NCBI GenBank assembly: GCA_902794005.1
Contig: CADBFO010000016.1
Span: forward strand, 1-64,000
Reading direction: 5' to 3'
DNA: 64,000 bases
Source: an uncultured Bacteroidia bacterium
Lineage (GTDB): Bacteria; Bacteroidota; Bacteroidia; Bacteroidales; UBA932
Below the pieces are notes generated by a model. That model searched no databases. It saw nothing but the letters and a program-made list of their open reading frames with translations, and was not told the origin of the DNA. Positions 33,247 to 43,223 of this stretch are shown here, one piece after another (positions within the stretch are counted from its first letter, which is position 1; each line of letters begins with the position of its first letter). The translations under genes and the position numbers were made by a program.

Positions 33247-34535
33247 TTTACCATCTTTTCCGATACCTGGAGTCCGTCGGGTATGATTTCCCCGGCATGG
33301 GACTGATGAATTACCTGAGTTTCCGCGCCATGCTGGCGGCGGTCACCGCCGTGCTGGTGTCCATGTTTGCCGGCAAACGCATCATCGCCCGCCTGCAGCG
33401 CCTGCAGATCGGCGAAACGGTCCGCGACCTGGGATTGGAAGGGCAAATCCAGAAGAAAGGCACCCCTACGATGGGCGGCATCATCATCATCCTATCCATC
33501 CTTGCGGGCGTGCTGCTGTTCTGCGACCTCACCAACATCTATGTGATTCTCCTGCTGGTAAGCACCCTGTGGTGCGGTGCCCTGGGCTTTACCGACGACT
33601 ATATCAAAGTGTTCCGGCACAACAAGGAGGGAATGTCCGAGAAAGGGAAACTGCTGGGACAGGTGGGTCTGGGCCTCCTTATCGGCCTCACCGTCTGGAT
33701 GAGCCCGGATATCGTGGTCCGCGAAAAAGTGGTCGCCAATCCCAGCCCGGAGCATGCCCCGGAGACGGAAACCATGGTCACTTCCGGCCGCTATGTGGAG
33801 GAAGATGTGGTGAAGAGCACCAAAACCACCATTCCTTTTGTGAAGAACCACGAGTTCGATTACCGCTGGCTGTCGCCGGTGAAGGGAGCCTGGGGCTGGT
33901 ACACCAAATGGGGCATCTATGTGCTGATGATCGTCCTCGTGATCACCGCCTGCTCCAACGGCACCAACCTCACCGACGGCCTGGACGGCCTGGCCGCCGG
34001 AACGTCGGCCATCGTGGGCGTGGTACTGGGTATCATGGCCTGGCTGGGAGGCAACCTCATCAACTCCAACTTCCTCAATATCATGTATATACCGGGGTCC
34101 GGAGAAATCGCCATCTTCATGAGCGCCTTTGTGGGAGCCCTGATTGGCTTCCTCTGGTACAACTCTTTCCCCGCCCAGGTATTCATGGGCGACACAGGCA
34201 GCCTCACCATCGGCGGCATCATCGGCGTGAGCGCCGTGCTGATGCGGAAAGAGCTGCTGATTCCCCTGCTCTGCGGTGTCTTCTTCGCCGAAAGCCTGTC
34301 GGTGCTGATGCAGCGCAGCTGGTTCAAGATCACGAAGAAACGCAACGGGGTGGGAACCCGCATCTGGAGCATGACGCCGCTCCATCATCATTATCAGGAC
34401 AAAAAGGCGCCCGAAGGACCGGTCATTTTTGCCAAACCGGTTCCTCCGCAGCATGAAGCAAAGATCACCGTCCGTTTCTGGATTGTGGGAATTATATTGG
34501 CAGTGAGCACATTAGCATTGTTAAAGATTCGTTAG
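33243..34535 (+). CDS. mraY: Phospho-MurNAc-pentapeptide transferase MraY
   Basis: Integral membrane enzyme of 430 residues that transfers phospho-MurNAc-pentapeptide to undecaprenyl phosphate, giving lipid I. Visible motifs are KKGTPTMGGIIIILSI, GFTDDYIKV (catalytic Asp pair), NGTNLTDGLDGLAAGT, FMGDTGSLTIGGIIG and RIWSMTPLHHHYQ. It is longer than the 360-residue E. coli protein because of a periplasmic insertion near 160-220 (VREKVVANPSPEHAPETETMV...), which I recall as usual in Bacteroidota. Confidence 0.97.
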   Translation: MIYHLFRYLESVGYDFPGMGLMNYLSFRAMLAAVTAVLVSMFAGKRIIARLQRLQIGETVRDLGLEGQIQKKGTPTMGGIIIILSILAGVLLFCDLTNIYVILLLVSTLWCGALGFTDDYIKVFRHNKEGMSEKGKLLGQVGLGLLIGLTVWMSPDIVVREKVVANPSPEHAPETETMVTSGRYVEEDVVKSTKTTIPFVKNHEFDYRWLSPVKGAWGWYTKWGIYVLMIVLVITACSNGTNLTDGLDGLAAGTSAIVGVVLGIMAWLGGNLINSNFLNIMYIPGSGEIAIFMSAFVGALIGFLWYNSFPAQVFMGDTGSLTIGGIIGVSAVLMRKELLIPLLCGVFFAESLSVLMQRSWFKITKKRNGVGTRIWSMTPLHHHYQDKKAPEGPVIFAKPVPPQHEAKITVRFWIVGIILAVSTLALLKIR

Positions 34536-34538
34536 TTT

Positions 34539-35873
34539 ATGTCTAGAGTAGTTGTATTGGGTGGTGCCGAAAGTGGCGTAGGCGCCGCCGTCCTGGCCAA
34601 AGTGAAAGGTTTTGATGTGTTCCTGAGCGACAAGGGGCAGATCAAGGAGGAGTATGCCAAGGAGCTTCAGAAATGGGAGATTCCCTATGAGGAAGGACAG
34701 CATACGGAAGACAAAATCCTGAATGCCGATGAGATTGTCAAGTCGCCCGGCATCCCCGAAACGGCTCCAATGGTGAAGAAAATCCGCGAGAAAGGAATCC
34801 ACCTGGTATCCGAAATCGAGTTTGCCGGCCGCTTCGACTCGGCCAAGAAGATTTGCGTCACCGGGTCCAACGGAAAAACCACCACCACCTCGCTCATCTA
34901 CTATCTGCTGCAGAACGCCGGCCTGAACGTGGGGCTGGGCGGCAATATCGGCAAAAGCTACGCCTACCAGGTAGCCACCGAACATTTTGACTTCTATGTG
35001 CTGGAAATCAGCAGTTTCCAGCTCGATGACATTTACGATTTCCGGCCCGATATCGCCATTATCACCAACATCACGCCGGACCACCTGGACCGCTACGACC
35101 ACAAGATGGAAAACTATGTGGCCGCCAAATTCAAGATTGCCAAAAATCTCCGCAGCGACGACTGTTTCATCTTCGACTCCGACGACGCCATCACGGTAGG
35201 ACATCTGTCCAAAATTGTGCTCCGGTGCAAGATGCTCCCCTTCTCCCAGGAGAAAGAGGTTCCGCAGGGCGCCTTCCTGAAAGAAGACAAGATGATCGTC
35301 CGTTATGACAAGGAGGAGACCGACATTTTCCTGAAGGAACTGGCCCTGGGCGGAAAGCACAACATTTACAACTCCATGGCGGCCGCCCTGGCCGCCAAGG
35401 CCACCGGAATCGAAAACGACGTCATCCGCCGCTCGCTTTCCACTTTCCAGCCCATCGAACACAGGCTGGAGCCGGTCCTGAGCATCAAGGACGTAATGTA
35501 TATCAACGACTCCAAGGCCACCAACGTGGACAGCGCCTGGTATGCCCTCGAATGCCAGACACAGCCGGTGGTATGGATTGTGGGCGGAACCGACAAAGGG
35601 AACGACTACAGTATCCTGAACGAGCTTGTGAAGCAGAAGGTGAAAGCCATCGTCTGCCTGGGCGTGGACAACAGCAAGATTCACGCGGCCTTTGAGGGGA
35701 TGGTCCCCGCCATCACCGACGCCTTGTCGGCCCAGGAGGCCGTCCAGAAGGCCTCCCGCCTGGCCAAAGCCGGCGACGTGGTGCTCCTGAGCCCCTGCTG
35801 CGCCAGTTTCGACCTGTTCAAGAATTATGAAGACCGGGGCGAGCAGTTCAAGGCTGCCGTCCGCAACCTGTAA
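34539..35873 (+). CDS. murD: UDP-MurNAc-L-Ala:D-Glu ligase MurD
   Basis: Cytoplasmic ligase of 444 residues adding D-glutamate to UDP-MurNAc-Ala. It has the N-terminal UDP-binding region VVVLGGAESGVGAAVLAKVKGFDVFLSD, the ATP loop CVTGSNGKTTTTSLIYYLL near 106-124, ITNITPDHLDRYDHKMENYVAAKFKI with the carbamylated-lysine region, and the C-terminal YINDSKATNVDSAWYALE and LLSPCCASFDLFKNYEDRGEQFKAAV. Gaps to both neighbours are 3 nt. Confidence 0.97.
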   Translation: MSRVVVLGGAESGVGAAVLAKVKGFDVFLSDKGQIKEEYAKELQKWEIPYEEGQHTEDKILNADEIVKSPGIPETAPMVKKIREKGIHLVSEIEFAGRFDSAKKICVTGSNGKTTTTSLIYYLLQNAGLNVGLGGNIGKSYAYQVATEHFDFYVLEISSFQLDDIYDFRPDIAIITNITPDHLDRYDHKMENYVAAKFKIAKNLRSDDCFIFDSDDAITVGHLSKIVLRCKMLPFSQEKEVPQGAFLKEDKMIVRYDKEETDIFLKELALGGKHNIYNSMAAALAAKATGIENDVIRRSLSTFQPIEHRLEPVLSIKDVMYINDSKATNVDSAWYALECQTQPVVWIVGGTDKGNDYSILNELVKQKVKAIVCLGVDNSKIHAAFEGMVPAITDALSAQEAVQKASRLAKAGDVVLLSPCCASFDLFKNYEDRGEQFKAAVRNL

Positions 35874-35876
35874 GAT

Positions 35877-37241
35877 ATGGCTGAAGAAAAGACGAAAGGC
35901 AGCTTCCTGGGACATCTCACCAGTTTCATGGACCGCTTCTCCGGAGACAAGGTAATCCTCCTGATTGCCCTGTTCCTGATGCTCATCTCCGTGATCTCGG
36001 TGTTCTCCAGCACCCCGCGCCTGGCCAACGACACCGGCAGCGACCGGGTCACCATCATGGTGGACCAGCTCAAAGTGGTGGCGCTGGGCTTCGTCATCAT
36101 CTTCAGTTTCTACTACTTCGTGAAGGTGGAATGGTACCGGAAACTGTCGCAGTTCGGCTTCGCAATCAGTTTCGGGATTCTCATCATTCTGGTGCTCAAC
36201 CTGAACCTGGGGCTTGTGAGAGCCGGTGAAATCAACGGCGCACGGCGCATCCTCATCATCGCCGGAAAGCAGATACACGTCTATGAATTCGTAAAACTGT
36301 TCATGGTCATGTACCTGGGATGGGCCCTGGACACGTTCAAGAGCGGAGACTTCAAATGGGGACCGCTCCTGGGCCGGCATGTCCAGCGGCTCTCCTTCCT
36401 TACAAAGGACATCTGGCAGAAGATTGTCTATATCTACCTCCCCATCCTCCTCACCACGCTCATGGTGATGATGGGATCCAATTCCAGCGCCCTCTTTATC
36501 GGCGCCATCATGGTACTGATGGTGCTGGTAGGCGGAATTGACGCCAAGGACGTCGGTTTCGTGATGGCCATCGGCCTGGTTGCCGTGGGAATCATGTTCG
36601 GGGCCTACAAGGCCGGCCTCCTGGAAGGAAGCCGCTTCGGAACCGCCATCGGCCGAATCACCCAGGACGACGACACCACCATGCGGCAGCTGATGTCCTC
36701 CAAGCGGGAATCGCTGGAATGGCGGCAGGCCCGCGGCAAACTGGACCAGCCCGTGGGGGCCCTTCTGGCCATCAAGGAAGGGGGGCTCATGGGAAAGGGT
36801 ATCGGCAACAGCACCCAGAAATACCAGGTGCCGGTGATTTTCGGCGACTACATGTTCAGTTTCATCGTGGAGGAAACGGGCCTGTGGGGCGCCGTCATCC
36901 TCATCATCCTGTACTTCAGCCTGCTGGCCCGAGGGACGATGGTAGCCAAGGAATGCGAGCGCTACTACGACAAAATCATTATGACGGGGCTAATCATCCT
37001 GGTGACCGGCCAGGCCTTCATGCACATGGCGGTGAATGTCCATCTGCCGCTGGTGCCACAGACAGGACAGACCCTGCCGCTGGTGAGCCACGGGACCAAC
37101 GCCTTCCTGGTTTTCAGCGTGGTCTTCGGCATCCTGCTGTCCATCTCCAAGGATGCACGGGACAACATGGCGCGCCGGGAAGCGGAAGCGGCTCCGCTCA
37201 TCGAAAGACATGACGATTGGACGCAAGACACGACAGCATAA
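35877..37241 (+). CDS. ftsW: SEDS glycosyltransferase FtsW
   Basis: Polytopic membrane protein of 454 residues, the septal peptidoglycan polymerase that works with FtsI. Ten or so transmembrane segments are visible. Family motifs include NGARRILIIAGKQIHVYEFVKLFMV, GGLMGKGIGNSTQKYQVP, FGDYMFSFIVEETGLWGAV and LPLVSHGTNAFLVFSVVFGILLSIS. The stop overlaps murG (TAATG). Confidence 0.95.
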   Translation: MAEEKTKGSFLGHLTSFMDRFSGDKVILLIALFLMLISVISVFSSTPRLANDTGSDRVTIMVDQLKVVALGFVIIFSFYYFVKVEWYRKLSQFGFAISFGILIILVLNLNLGLVRAGEINGARRILIIAGKQIHVYEFVKLFMVMYLGWALDTFKSGDFKWGPLLGRHVQRLSFLTKDIWQKIVYIYLPILLTTLMVMMGSNSSALFIGAIMVLMVLVGGIDAKDVGFVMAIGLVAVGIMFGAYKAGLLEGSRFGTAIGRITQDDDTTMRQLMSSKRESLEWRQARGKLDQPVGALLAIKEGGLMGKGIGNSTQKYQVPVIFGDYMFSFIVEETGLWGAVILIILYFSLLARGTMVAKECERYYDKIIMTGLIILVTGQAFMHMAVNVHLPLVPQTGQTLPLVSHGTNAFLVFSVVFGILLSISKDARDNMARREAEAAPLIERHDDWTQDTTA

Positions 37242-38371
37242 TGGAATACAAACCGATCAGAGTCATCATCAGCGGCGGCGGCACGGGAGGCCATATCTTC
37301 CCGGCCGTCTCCATCGCAAACAAGCTCAAGCAGCTGAATGCCGCCACGGAAATCCTTTTCGTAGGAGCCGAGGGAAAGATGGAAATGGAAAAGGTGCCTG
37401 CCGAAGGATACGCCATCAAAGGCCTTCCCATGGTGGGAATGCAGCGGCAGTTCAACATGAAGAATCTCCTGAACAACCTCACGGTCCCTTTCCGGGTGCT
37501 GGACAGCATCCGCCGGGCCAGGGCCATCGTCCGGGAATTCAAGCCCGACGTGGCCGTAGGGGTGGGCGGTTTTGCCAGCGCTCCCCTTCTCTGGGCGGCC
37601 ACCGGCATGAAAATCCCGGCCGTGATCCAGGAGCAGAACGGCTTCGCCGGTCTCACCAACAAATTGCTGGGCGGGCGTGTACAGTCCATCTGCGTCGCCT
37701 ACGAAGGTATGGATAAATTCTTCCCGGCCGACAAAATCGTCATGTCCGGCAACCCCATCCGCGCGGCGGTCTCCTCCCCCGCCACCCCCGAAATGAAAGC
37801 CGAGGCCATGGAATATTACAAACTGACCCCCGGGGCGAAACACCTGTTCATCGTGGGAGGCAGCCTGGGAAGCGGAACCCTCAACCGCGCCATGAAACAT
37901 TGGATCCAGGACGGATGCCAGGACGGAGAAGGCGTGGAAATCATCTGGCAGTGCGGCAAGTACTACAAGAAAGACATCGATGCCTTCATGGCGGCGCATC
38001 CGCAGGTCAAAGGCATTGTCCATTATGACTTTATCGCCCGGATGGACCTGGCTTATGCCGCCGCCGACGTGGTGGTTTCCCGGAGCGGAGCCAGCACCGT
38101 AAGCGAACTCTGTGCCATGGGGAAAGCCACCGTCTTCGTTCCCTCTCCCAACGTGGCCGAAGACCATCAGACCCATAACGCGATGGCCCTGGTGCGGAAA
38201 GACGCCGCCATGCTGGTCAAGGACAGCGAAGCCATGGACGAGCTTCTCCCCACCGCCCTGGGACTCCTGAAAAGCCCCGAGCGCATTGCCGTGCTGGAAA
38301 AGAACGCCCGTGCCATGGCGCTTACGGACGCGGCCCAAACCATTTGTGACGAGATTTATAAACTGGTATAA
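37241..38371 (+). CDS. murG: UDP-GlcNAc:lipid I transferase MurG
   Basis: Peripheral membrane glycosyltransferase of 376 residues that makes lipid II. N-terminal loop ISGGGTGGHIFPAVSIANKL, then VGVGGFASAPLLWAA, VIQEQNGFAGLTNKLLG, and the donor-binding VVSRSGASTVSELCAMGKATVFVPSPNVAEDHQTHNA. The start at 37241 overlaps the ftsW stop as TAATG; eight further upstream codons in frame lie inside ftsW and are not needed. Confidence 0.97.
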   Translation: MEYKPIRVIISGGGTGGHIFPAVSIANKLKQLNAATEILFVGAEGKMEMEKVPAEGYAIKGLPMVGMQRQFNMKNLLNNLTVPFRVLDSIRRARAIVREFKPDVAVGVGGFASAPLLWAATGMKIPAVIQEQNGFAGLTNKLLGGRVQSICVAYEGMDKFFPADKIVMSGNPIRAAVSSPATPEMKAEAMEYYKLTPGAKHLFIVGGSLGSGTLNRAMKHWIQDGCQDGEGVEIIWQCGKYYKKDIDAFMAAHPQVKGIVHYDFIARMDLAYAAADVVVSRSGASTVSELCAMGKATVFVPSPNVAEDHQTHNAMALVRKDAAMLVKDSEAMDELLPTALGLLKSPERIAVLEKNARAMALTDAAQTICDEIYKLV

Positions 38372-38377
38372 CCCTTC

Positions 38378-39757
38378 ATGAAGTACGTTTATTTCATCGG
38401 AATCGGCGGTATCGGCATGAGTGCCCTGGCCCGCTACTACAAGTTCAAAGGCTTCGAGGTGGCCGGCTATGACCGCACGCCGTCCGATCTCACTTTCGCA
38501 CTGGAAAGAGAAGGCATTGACATCCATTATATGGACAGGCCCGACCTCCTGCCCGAAGACAAGAACGAGACGCTGGTGGTGTACACGCCGGCCGTTCCGG
38601 AAGACCTGAAGGAGCTGGTCAAGGCCCGCGAAGACGGGTATCTGCTCCTCAAGCGTTCCCGTACGCTGGGCGAGATTTCCCGCGGACAGCGCTGCCTGGC
38701 CGTCGCGGGCACCCACGGAAAGACCACCACCTCCACCCTCCTCGCGCACATCCTTACCCGGAGCGGAGAAGGATGCAGCGCCTTCCTCGGCGGCATTTCC
38801 CGGAATTATGACACCAACCTCCTCATGTCCGAGACGCCGACCATCGTGGCCGAGGCCGATGAATTCGACCGTTCCTTCCTTCAACTCTACCCGGAGATTG
38901 CCGTCATCACGGCCGTCGATCCGGACCATCTGGACATCTACGGCGACTACGCCCATGTGGTAGAGGCCTTCAAGGCTTTCGCCGCGCAGGTCAGCGGCAC
39001 CCTCATCACCAAAAAGGGGACGCCCGTCGGCCCGGAGGATACGAAAGCCAAGGTCTATTCCTACCACTATACCGACCCGACGGCCGATTTCCACCCCATA
39101 GGTGCAAGGCCGGACGAGTGCGGCTGTTTCCACTACGACCTTCACACCCCCTTCGGAACCGTGAAGGACATCCGTGTGGGGGCACCGGGATGGGTGAACT
39201 GCGAGAACAGCGTCGCCGCCGCTGCCATGGCCCTGTGCTATGGCATACCGGCCGATGCCGTGAAAGAGGCCATCGGCACCTTTGAAGGCGTAAAACGCCG
39301 TCTGGAAGTACATGTGAACACCCCGCGACTCTCGTACATCGACGACTACGCGCATCATCCGGCCGAACTGTCATCGGCCATCAGTTCCATACGGGACATC
39401 TTCCCGGGCCGGAAACTCACGGCCATCTTCCAGCCGCACCTGTACACCCGCACCCGCGACTTCGCCCCGGAGTTCGCCCAAGCCCTGTCCAAAGTGGACA
39501 AACTCATCCTGCTGGACATCTATCCCGCCCGGGAGGCCCCCATCCCCGGCGTGAGCTCCGAAATGATTTTCCAGGATGTCACCTCCCCCGAAAAGGTTCT
39601 CCTGAAAAAGGAGGAACTGATGGACTATCTGGCCGATGAGCCGCTGGACGTGCTGGCAAGCTTCGGCGCCGGCAACATCGACCGGTTCATCGACCCCATC
39701 ACCGAACTGCTGAAAAACCGTTTGAAAACGGAATGCACTCCCCCAAAAAAGGGGTAA
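38378..39757 (+). CDS. murC: UDP-MurNAc:L-alanine ligase MurC
   Basis: Cytoplasmic ligase of 459 residues starting the stem peptide. It has FIGIGGIGMSALARYYKFKGFEVAGYD at the N-terminus, the ATP loop VAGTHGKTTTSTLLAHIL near 109-126, EADEFDRSFLQLYPEIAVITAVDPDHLDIY and the C-terminal YIDDYAHHPAELSSAI and AIFQPHLYTRTRDF. The last codons read TECTPPKKG, where a CCCC-A6-GGGG stem overlaps the stop. Confidence 0.97.
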   Translation: MKYVYFIGIGGIGMSALARYYKFKGFEVAGYDRTPSDLTFALEREGIDIHYMDRPDLLPEDKNETLVVYTPAVPEDLKELVKAREDGYLLLKRSRTLGEISRGQRCLAVAGTHGKTTTSTLLAHILTRSGEGCSAFLGGISRNYDTNLLMSETPTIVAEADEFDRSFLQLYPEIAVITAVDPDHLDIYGDYAHVVEAFKAFAAQVSGTLITKKGTPVGPEDTKAKVYSYHYTDPTADFHPIGARPDECGCFHYDLHTPFGTVKDIRVGAPGWVNCENSVAAAAMALCYGIPADAVKEAIGTFEGVKRRLEVHVNTPRLSYIDDYAHHPAELSSAISSIRDIFPGRKLTAIFQPHLYTRTRDFAPEFAQALSKVDKLILLDIYPAREAPIPGVSSEMIFQDVTSPEKVLLKKEELMDYLADEPLDVLASFGAGNIDRFIDPITELLKNRLKTECTPPKKG

Positions 39758-39782
39758 CGTCAAACCTGTAACGTTTCATGAA

Positions 39783-40571
39783 ATGAAGCCCATCGTCCGC
39801 CGAGGCCTCGGCCTCCTTGTCATCGTAATCTGCTGTCTGGTCTGGATTCTTTCTTCCGGAATGTCGGACAAGCAGCGCCGTGCCAGGACTTGCCAGGGCA
39901 AAGGGACGCTGGACGTGCTGGTGACCGACAGCCTGGAACGCCGTTTCGTCACCCGCGAAGACATCGAATCGTGGCTGGACAATGAATACAGGGCCTACGC
40001 AGGCCTTCCGCTGGACAGCGTGGATCTGGACCGCATCGAGAAAATCATCTGCAGCCACAGCGCCGTACGGGACTGCGAGTCCTGGCTCACCGACGACGGC
40101 ATCCTGCATGTCTCCCTGAGCCAGCGGCAGCCGGTGGTCCGTTTTCAGGACGGCCAGAACGGCTACTATTCCGACGCGGACGGGTTCCTGTTCCCCCTGC
40201 AGTCGCGGGGCAGCGTACAGGTTCCGGTCATCGACGGAAAGCTGCCCCTGAACGTTCCGCGGGGCTTCAAGGGAGAACTCACCGACCCCCTGGAGAAAGC
40301 CTGGCTTTCCCAAGTCCTTCATCTTGTCAATTATATGGACGGAACCCTCTGGCAGGAGAACATCAGCCAGATTCACATGAACAAGGACGGGAACCTGGTC
40401 CTGATTCCCCGGGAAGGGAAAGAACGCTTTCTATTCGGGACTCCGTCCCGGGTAGAAGAGAAATTCGGCCTCATCGCCGCCTATTATGAGAGTGTGGCCC
40501 CCACAAAAGAGCCCGGCTGGTACAGCCTGGTCGATGTACGCCACAGGAAACAGCTGGTCTGCAGAAAATAA
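39783..40571 (+). CDS. ftsQ: Cell-division protein FtsQ
   Basis: Bitopic membrane protein of 262 residues with a short cytoplasmic tail, one transmembrane helix near 8-24 (LGLLVIVICCLVWILSSG) and a periplasmic POTRA/FtsQ region (DVLVTDSLERRFVTREDIESWLDNEY..., then VSLSQRQPVVRF). It bridges early and late divisome parts with FtsL/FtsB. Position between murC and ftsA supports the call. Confidence 0.88.
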   Translation: MKPIVRRGLGLLVIVICCLVWILSSGMSDKQRRARTCQGKGTLDVLVTDSLERRFVTREDIESWLDNEYRAYAGLPLDSVDLDRIEKIICSHSAVRDCESWLTDDGILHVSLSQRQPVVRFQDGQNGYYSDADGFLFPLQSRGSVQVPVIDGKLPLNVPRGFKGELTDPLEKAWLSQVLHLVNYMDGTLWQENISQIHMNKDGNLVLIPREGKERFLFGTPSRVEEKFGLIAAYYESVAPTKEPGWYSLVDVRHRKQLVCRK

Positions 40572-40582
40572 AACTATACGAT

Positions 40583-42028
40583 ATGGAAGAGAAATACATT
40601 GCCTCGATTGATCTGGGGAGTTCGAAGTTCGGACTTTGCGTCGCCCGCGTGAACGGGGAAGACATCCAGATTGTGTACTACAAGGAAACCCCGTCCGAGG
40701 GCATCCGCACCAGTCTTATCTCCAATCCGATGAAAGCGGCCTCCCGGCTCAAGGAAGCGGTCCGGGAAGCCGAGAAAGAACTGATGATCCAGATTTTGCA
40801 GGTCGTCGTGGGCATGCCCCGCAGCGAAGTGGCGCAGGTAACGGCATCGGCCCGCATCGAACGCACCAACACCGACGACTACATCTCGTCCGAAGAGGTG
40901 GAGAACCTCAAGTCCATCGCACTGGAAACCTATCCCCTCTCCAATCCCGACAAACAGATCATGTACGGGGCCGTTGCGCAGTCTTTCTCGACCGACGACG
41001 AAATCCAGCTGGTGGAAAGCGAGGTGGTCGGCACCCTTTCCGCATCCCTGGAGGGCAATTTCAAAGTGTTCGTGGGAAACCGCAGCGCCACCACGGCCCT
41101 CGACAAAATCTTCAATCAGCTGGACATTGCCATCGCCAAAAAGTACTTCCTTCCGGAAGTGGTGGCCCATGCCGTCCTCACGGACGATGAGATGGCCGGC
41201 GGCGTCGCACTGATCGACGTGGGAGCCGGGGTCACCTCCGTCTCCATCTACCACGGCGGCATCATGCGCTACTACGCTTCCATCCCCTTCGGCGGAAAGG
41301 TCATCACCAACGACATCCGCACCGAGTGCTCCATTTCCGAGGAACTGGCCGAGAAGATCAAGAAACGCTTCGGCGCCTGTCTCCCCGGCAAGCTGGCCTC
41401 CCTGAGCGAGAAAGTGCTCCAGATTCGCCTGGATCCGCCTTACAAGGAGGTCCCGGTACGCTATATCGCCGAAATCATCGACTGCCGTTGCCGCGAAATC
41501 GTGGAAGCCGTCCTGTACTACATCCAGGAAAGCGGCCTGCAGAACTCGCTGCGCAGCGGTCTGGTCATTACCGGCGGCGGCGCGGAACTGGCCAACTTCA
41601 TTCTCCTGGTGAAAGACCTCTCCGGCTATGAAGTCCGCAAAGGCTATCCCCGCTACATGTTCTCCGCATCGGTGGGGAGCGGGGTGTATTCCACGGCCGC
41701 CACATCGGCCATCGGCATGGTGCTCGCCGCCAAGGAAGACCACCTGCCCGACTGCGTGACCCGTCCCGAGATACCGGCGGAGCCCGTCGAGGAAGAGATG
41801 GTGGAGGTGGAAGTGACCAACGAAACCCCGACGACGCCGGACGACATGCTTTTCGCACCCGAAGAGTTCGGCGACCCGGTTCCCGAAGAGGAAAAGCCCA
41901 AGCCGGCGCCGCAGACCAAGAAAGTGAAAGTGGCCAAGAAGGAAGGTACCGGCATCCTTTCCATCTTCTGGAGCAAGGTGGAGAAAACCGCGCTGAAAGT
42001 TTACGACAAAGCCAACGAGGAGGAATAG
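40583..42028 (+). CDS. ftsA: Cell-division protein FtsA
   Basis: Actin-like ATPase of 481 residues that tethers FtsZ to the membrane. Phosphate-1 motif is IASIDLGSSKFGLCVARV, phosphate-2 GGVALIDVGAGVTSVSIYHGG, and the adenosine motif LVITGGGAELANFILLVKDL. After residue 390 an acidic/Pro-rich linker leads to a C-terminal amphipathic helix (GILSIFWSKVEKTALKVYDKANEEE), the expected membrane-targeting segment. It ends 3 nt before ftsZ. Confidence 0.96.
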   Translation: MEEKYIASIDLGSSKFGLCVARVNGEDIQIVYYKETPSEGIRTSLISNPMKAASRLKEAVREAEKELMIQILQVVVGMPRSEVAQVTASARIERTNTDDYISSEEVENLKSIALETYPLSNPDKQIMYGAVAQSFSTDDEIQLVESEVVGTLSASLEGNFKVFVGNRSATTALDKIFNQLDIAIAKKYFLPEVVAHAVLTDDEMAGGVALIDVGAGVTSVSIYHGGIMRYYASIPFGGKVITNDIRTECSISEELAEKIKKRFGACLPGKLASLSEKVLQIRLDPPYKEVPVRYIAEIIDCRCREIVEAVLYYIQESGLQNSLRSGLVITGGGAELANFILLVKDLSGYEVRKGYPRYMFSASVGSGVYSTAATSAIGMVLAAKEDHLPDCVTRPEIPAEPVEEEMVEVEVTNETPTTPDDMLFAPEEFGDPVPEEEKPKPAPQTKKVKVAKKEGTGILSIFWSKVEKTALKVYDKANEEE

Positions 42029-42031
42029 ACC

Positions 42032-43206
42032 ATGAATTACGACATCAACACCAACATTGTCCCCAACGACTGGACGCAGGAAAACGCCATCATCAAAGTA
42101 GTGGGTGTAGGCGGCGGCGGTTGCAATGCCGTGAACTATATGTACCGTCAGAACATTCAGGGATGCAGTTTCATCGTGTGCAACACCGATGCGCAGGCCC
42201 TGCAGGGCAGTGAGGTTCCCGTCAAAATCCAGATGGGGCAGAACGGCCTGGGGGCCGGGACGGATCCCACGGCCGGACGCAATGCCGCCCTGGAGGCCCA
42301 GGACGAGATTGCCCGGAAGGTCCTGGACTGCGGTACGCAGATGCTCTTCATCACGGCCGGCATGGGCGGCGGCACCGGAACGGGCGCTTCCCCGGTCATT
42401 GCCAAGATGGCCAAGGACCGCGGCATCCTCACCGTGGCGGTCGTAACCATTCCTTTCAAGAACGAAGGAAACGAATCCCAGTCCAAAGCCGTTGACGGCA
42501 TCCACGAACTGGAAAAGAACGTGGACGCCCTCCTGATCACACCCTCATCCAGGAAGCCTTCCCCAAGGCCGACGAGGTGCTGGCCACGGCCGTGCGCGGC
42601 ATCATCGAGGTCATCAGCCGCCACGGATACATCAACGTGGATTTCCAGGATGTGTGCAAGATGATGCGCGGCAGCGGCATGGCCCTGATGGGCAGCGGCG
42701 AAGGAACGGGGCCCAACCGCCTTCAGGACGCCGTGAGAGGCGCCTTCGAGAGTCCGCTGCTGAACGACTTCGACCTGAAAACCGCCAAGAACGTGCTCAT
42801 CAACATCACCACGGGCAACAACGAACAGGGCGCCAAGATGAGCGACCTGGAGAAGATTGACGACATGATTACCGAATATACCGGCGATGCCAACCATGAA
42901 TTCGGCGACCGCGTCCGCATCACGGCCATCGTCACCGGGTTCCAGATGGACCTGGGCGGCCTGGGCCTCAACAAAGACCTGGGGAACCTGGTCATCATCG
43001 ACGAAAGCTTCGAATGGGACACGGCCTCACACGGGGAAGAAGTCTCGCTGCCCGGCGGCACCGACACCATCAAAATCGGCTACAACAACTCCGACAACGC
43101 CAAATACTACAATTTTGCCACGGAGAAAAAACCGGTCCTCTGCGTAAGCCCCGGCGAAAAGAAGGCCGACCTGGAAAACATCCCGGCCATCCGCCGGAAG
43201 CACTGA
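42032..43206 (+). pseudogene. ftsZ: ftsZ, cell-division GTPase, frameshifted in this sequence
   Basis: Tubulin-like GTPase forming the division ring. The first frame runs from 42032 with VVGVGGGGCNAVNYM, GLGAGTDPTAGRNAALEAQ and the tubulin signature GMGGGTGTGAS (about 110-120) to NVDALLI at 42538, then leaves the FtsZ pattern and stops at 42664. The rest resumes at 42541 two bases out of phase (TLIQEAFPKADEVLATAVRG...) and runs to 43206, ending in the FtsZ C-terminal peptide-like NIPAIRRKH. About 13 residues usual at the junction (an INNE/DKL-type segment) are absent, so roughly 37 nt seem deleted. In an otherwise intact, essential gene this may be an assembly or read error. Confidence 0.85.
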
Positions 43207-43223
43207 TTTTCCGACAGCCGGAT

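Noticed and set aside
39735..39757. CCCC-A6-GGGG stem at the end of murC as a terminator
   Set aside because: Very short stem with no T-run after it, and ftsQ follows only 25 nt downstream in a continuous operon.
42530..42670. Programmed frameshifting in ftsZ
   Set aside because: No slippery heptamer or downstream pseudoknot-like element is evident at the junction, and about 13 conserved residues are also absent, which frameshifting would not explain.
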